DNA of 5,976 nucleotides from Syntrophaceae bacterium UBA4059 (GTDB taxonomy: Bacteria > Desulfobacterota > Syntrophia > Syntrophales > Smithellaceae): NCBI GenBank assembly GCA_002382045.1, contig DFZJ01000142.1, positions 1-5,976 of the forward strand. Direction: 5' to 3'. How positions within the stretch are numbered: position 1 is the first letter of the stretch; the number at the start of each line of letters is the position of its first letter. Under the pieces are notes generated by a model. It was not told the DNA's origin, made no database searches, and worked only from the letters and a program-made list of their open reading frames with translations. Below are positions 5,886 to 5,976 of this stretch, piece after piece. Made by a program: the position numbers and the translations under genes.

Positions 5886-5976
5886 ATAACCCCCTTTATT
5901 TTTGTTAGGCCGTTCACTTGGGTGAATGAGCCAATTCTGTCGCAAATTACAAGTTTGTGTTTGATGTAGCATATGT
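5886..5976 (-). promoter_or_regulatory. Upstream leader of the hydrogenase operon, no clear promoter
   Basis: These 91 bases precede the small-subunit start and presumably hold, or lie close to, the operon promoter. Nearest the gene is the ribosome binding site AAAGGGGG (5890-5897) in an A-rich tract. A short perfect dyad, TTCAC-CCAA-GTGAA on the minus strand (5913-5926), is a possible operator half-site pair or small hairpin. I could find neither a convincing sigma-70 pair nor a sigma-54 GG-N10-GC element. The window ends too soon to see further upstream. Confidence 0.3.

Noticed and set aside
5886..5972. In-frame upstream extension of the small subunit by 29 residues
   Set aside because: No ribosome binding site or family similarity, while ATG at 5885 has AAAGGGGG four bases upstream.
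1..5976. Search for CRISPR arrays, tRNA or rRNA genes, insertion sequences and frameshifted genes
   Set aside because: None seen; all genes keep full-length frames and key residues, and no repeated units or terminal inverted repeats were noticed by eye.

Overview
The window holds one strand of a bacterial chromosome-type operon read entirely from the minus strand (from high to low coordinates). It encodes a membrane-anchored respiratory (uptake) [NiFe]-hydrogenase followed by the accessory genes that build its metal centre. Transcription order is: small subunit (5885-4680), large subunit (4687-3011), b-type cytochrome (2993-2325), hydrogenase maturation endopeptidase (2241-1744), hypA (1751-1407), hypC (1398-1168), hypD (1181-93) and the first 26 codons of hypB, which runs off the window at base 1. 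Nearly every base is coding. The only gaps of note are the 91 bases upstream of the small subunit and an 83-base gap between the cytochrome and the protease. All plus-strand open frames are shadows of these genes.

How the parts work together: the small subunit has a twin-arginine signal and ligands for three Fe-S clusters. The large subunit carries the two CxxC motifs that hold the NiFe(CN)2CO site. The folded dimer is expected to be exported by Tat, anchored through the small subunit's C-terminal helix, and to pass electrons from H2 to a four-helix dihaem cytochrome b and on to the quinone pool. HypC and HypD assemble the Fe(CN)2CO unit, HypA and HypB deliver nickel, and the endopeptidase then removes the 15-residue tail of the large subunit, which is visible after DPCMACAVH. 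HypE and HypF, which make the cyanide ligands, are not in the window and are probably encoded nearby or elsewhere.

Organism: the small subunit has the standard four-cysteine proximal cluster and lacks both extra cysteines of oxygen-tolerant enzymes. With the small-large-cytochrome b-protease order this resembles the HydABCD/HyaABCD type of anaerobic respirers. A base composition near half G+C and the protein style suggest an anaerobic Gram-negative bacterium, possibly in or near Desulfobacterota. The taxon is an inference and is weakly supported.

I see no previously undescribed system here; this is a well-formed hydrogenase operon. The points most worth a second look are a perfect 11-bp hairpin with a short U-run exactly at the junction between structural and maturation genes, an unusually long charged segment before the twin-arginine motif, and a HypB that starts without the N-terminal nickel-binding motifs.
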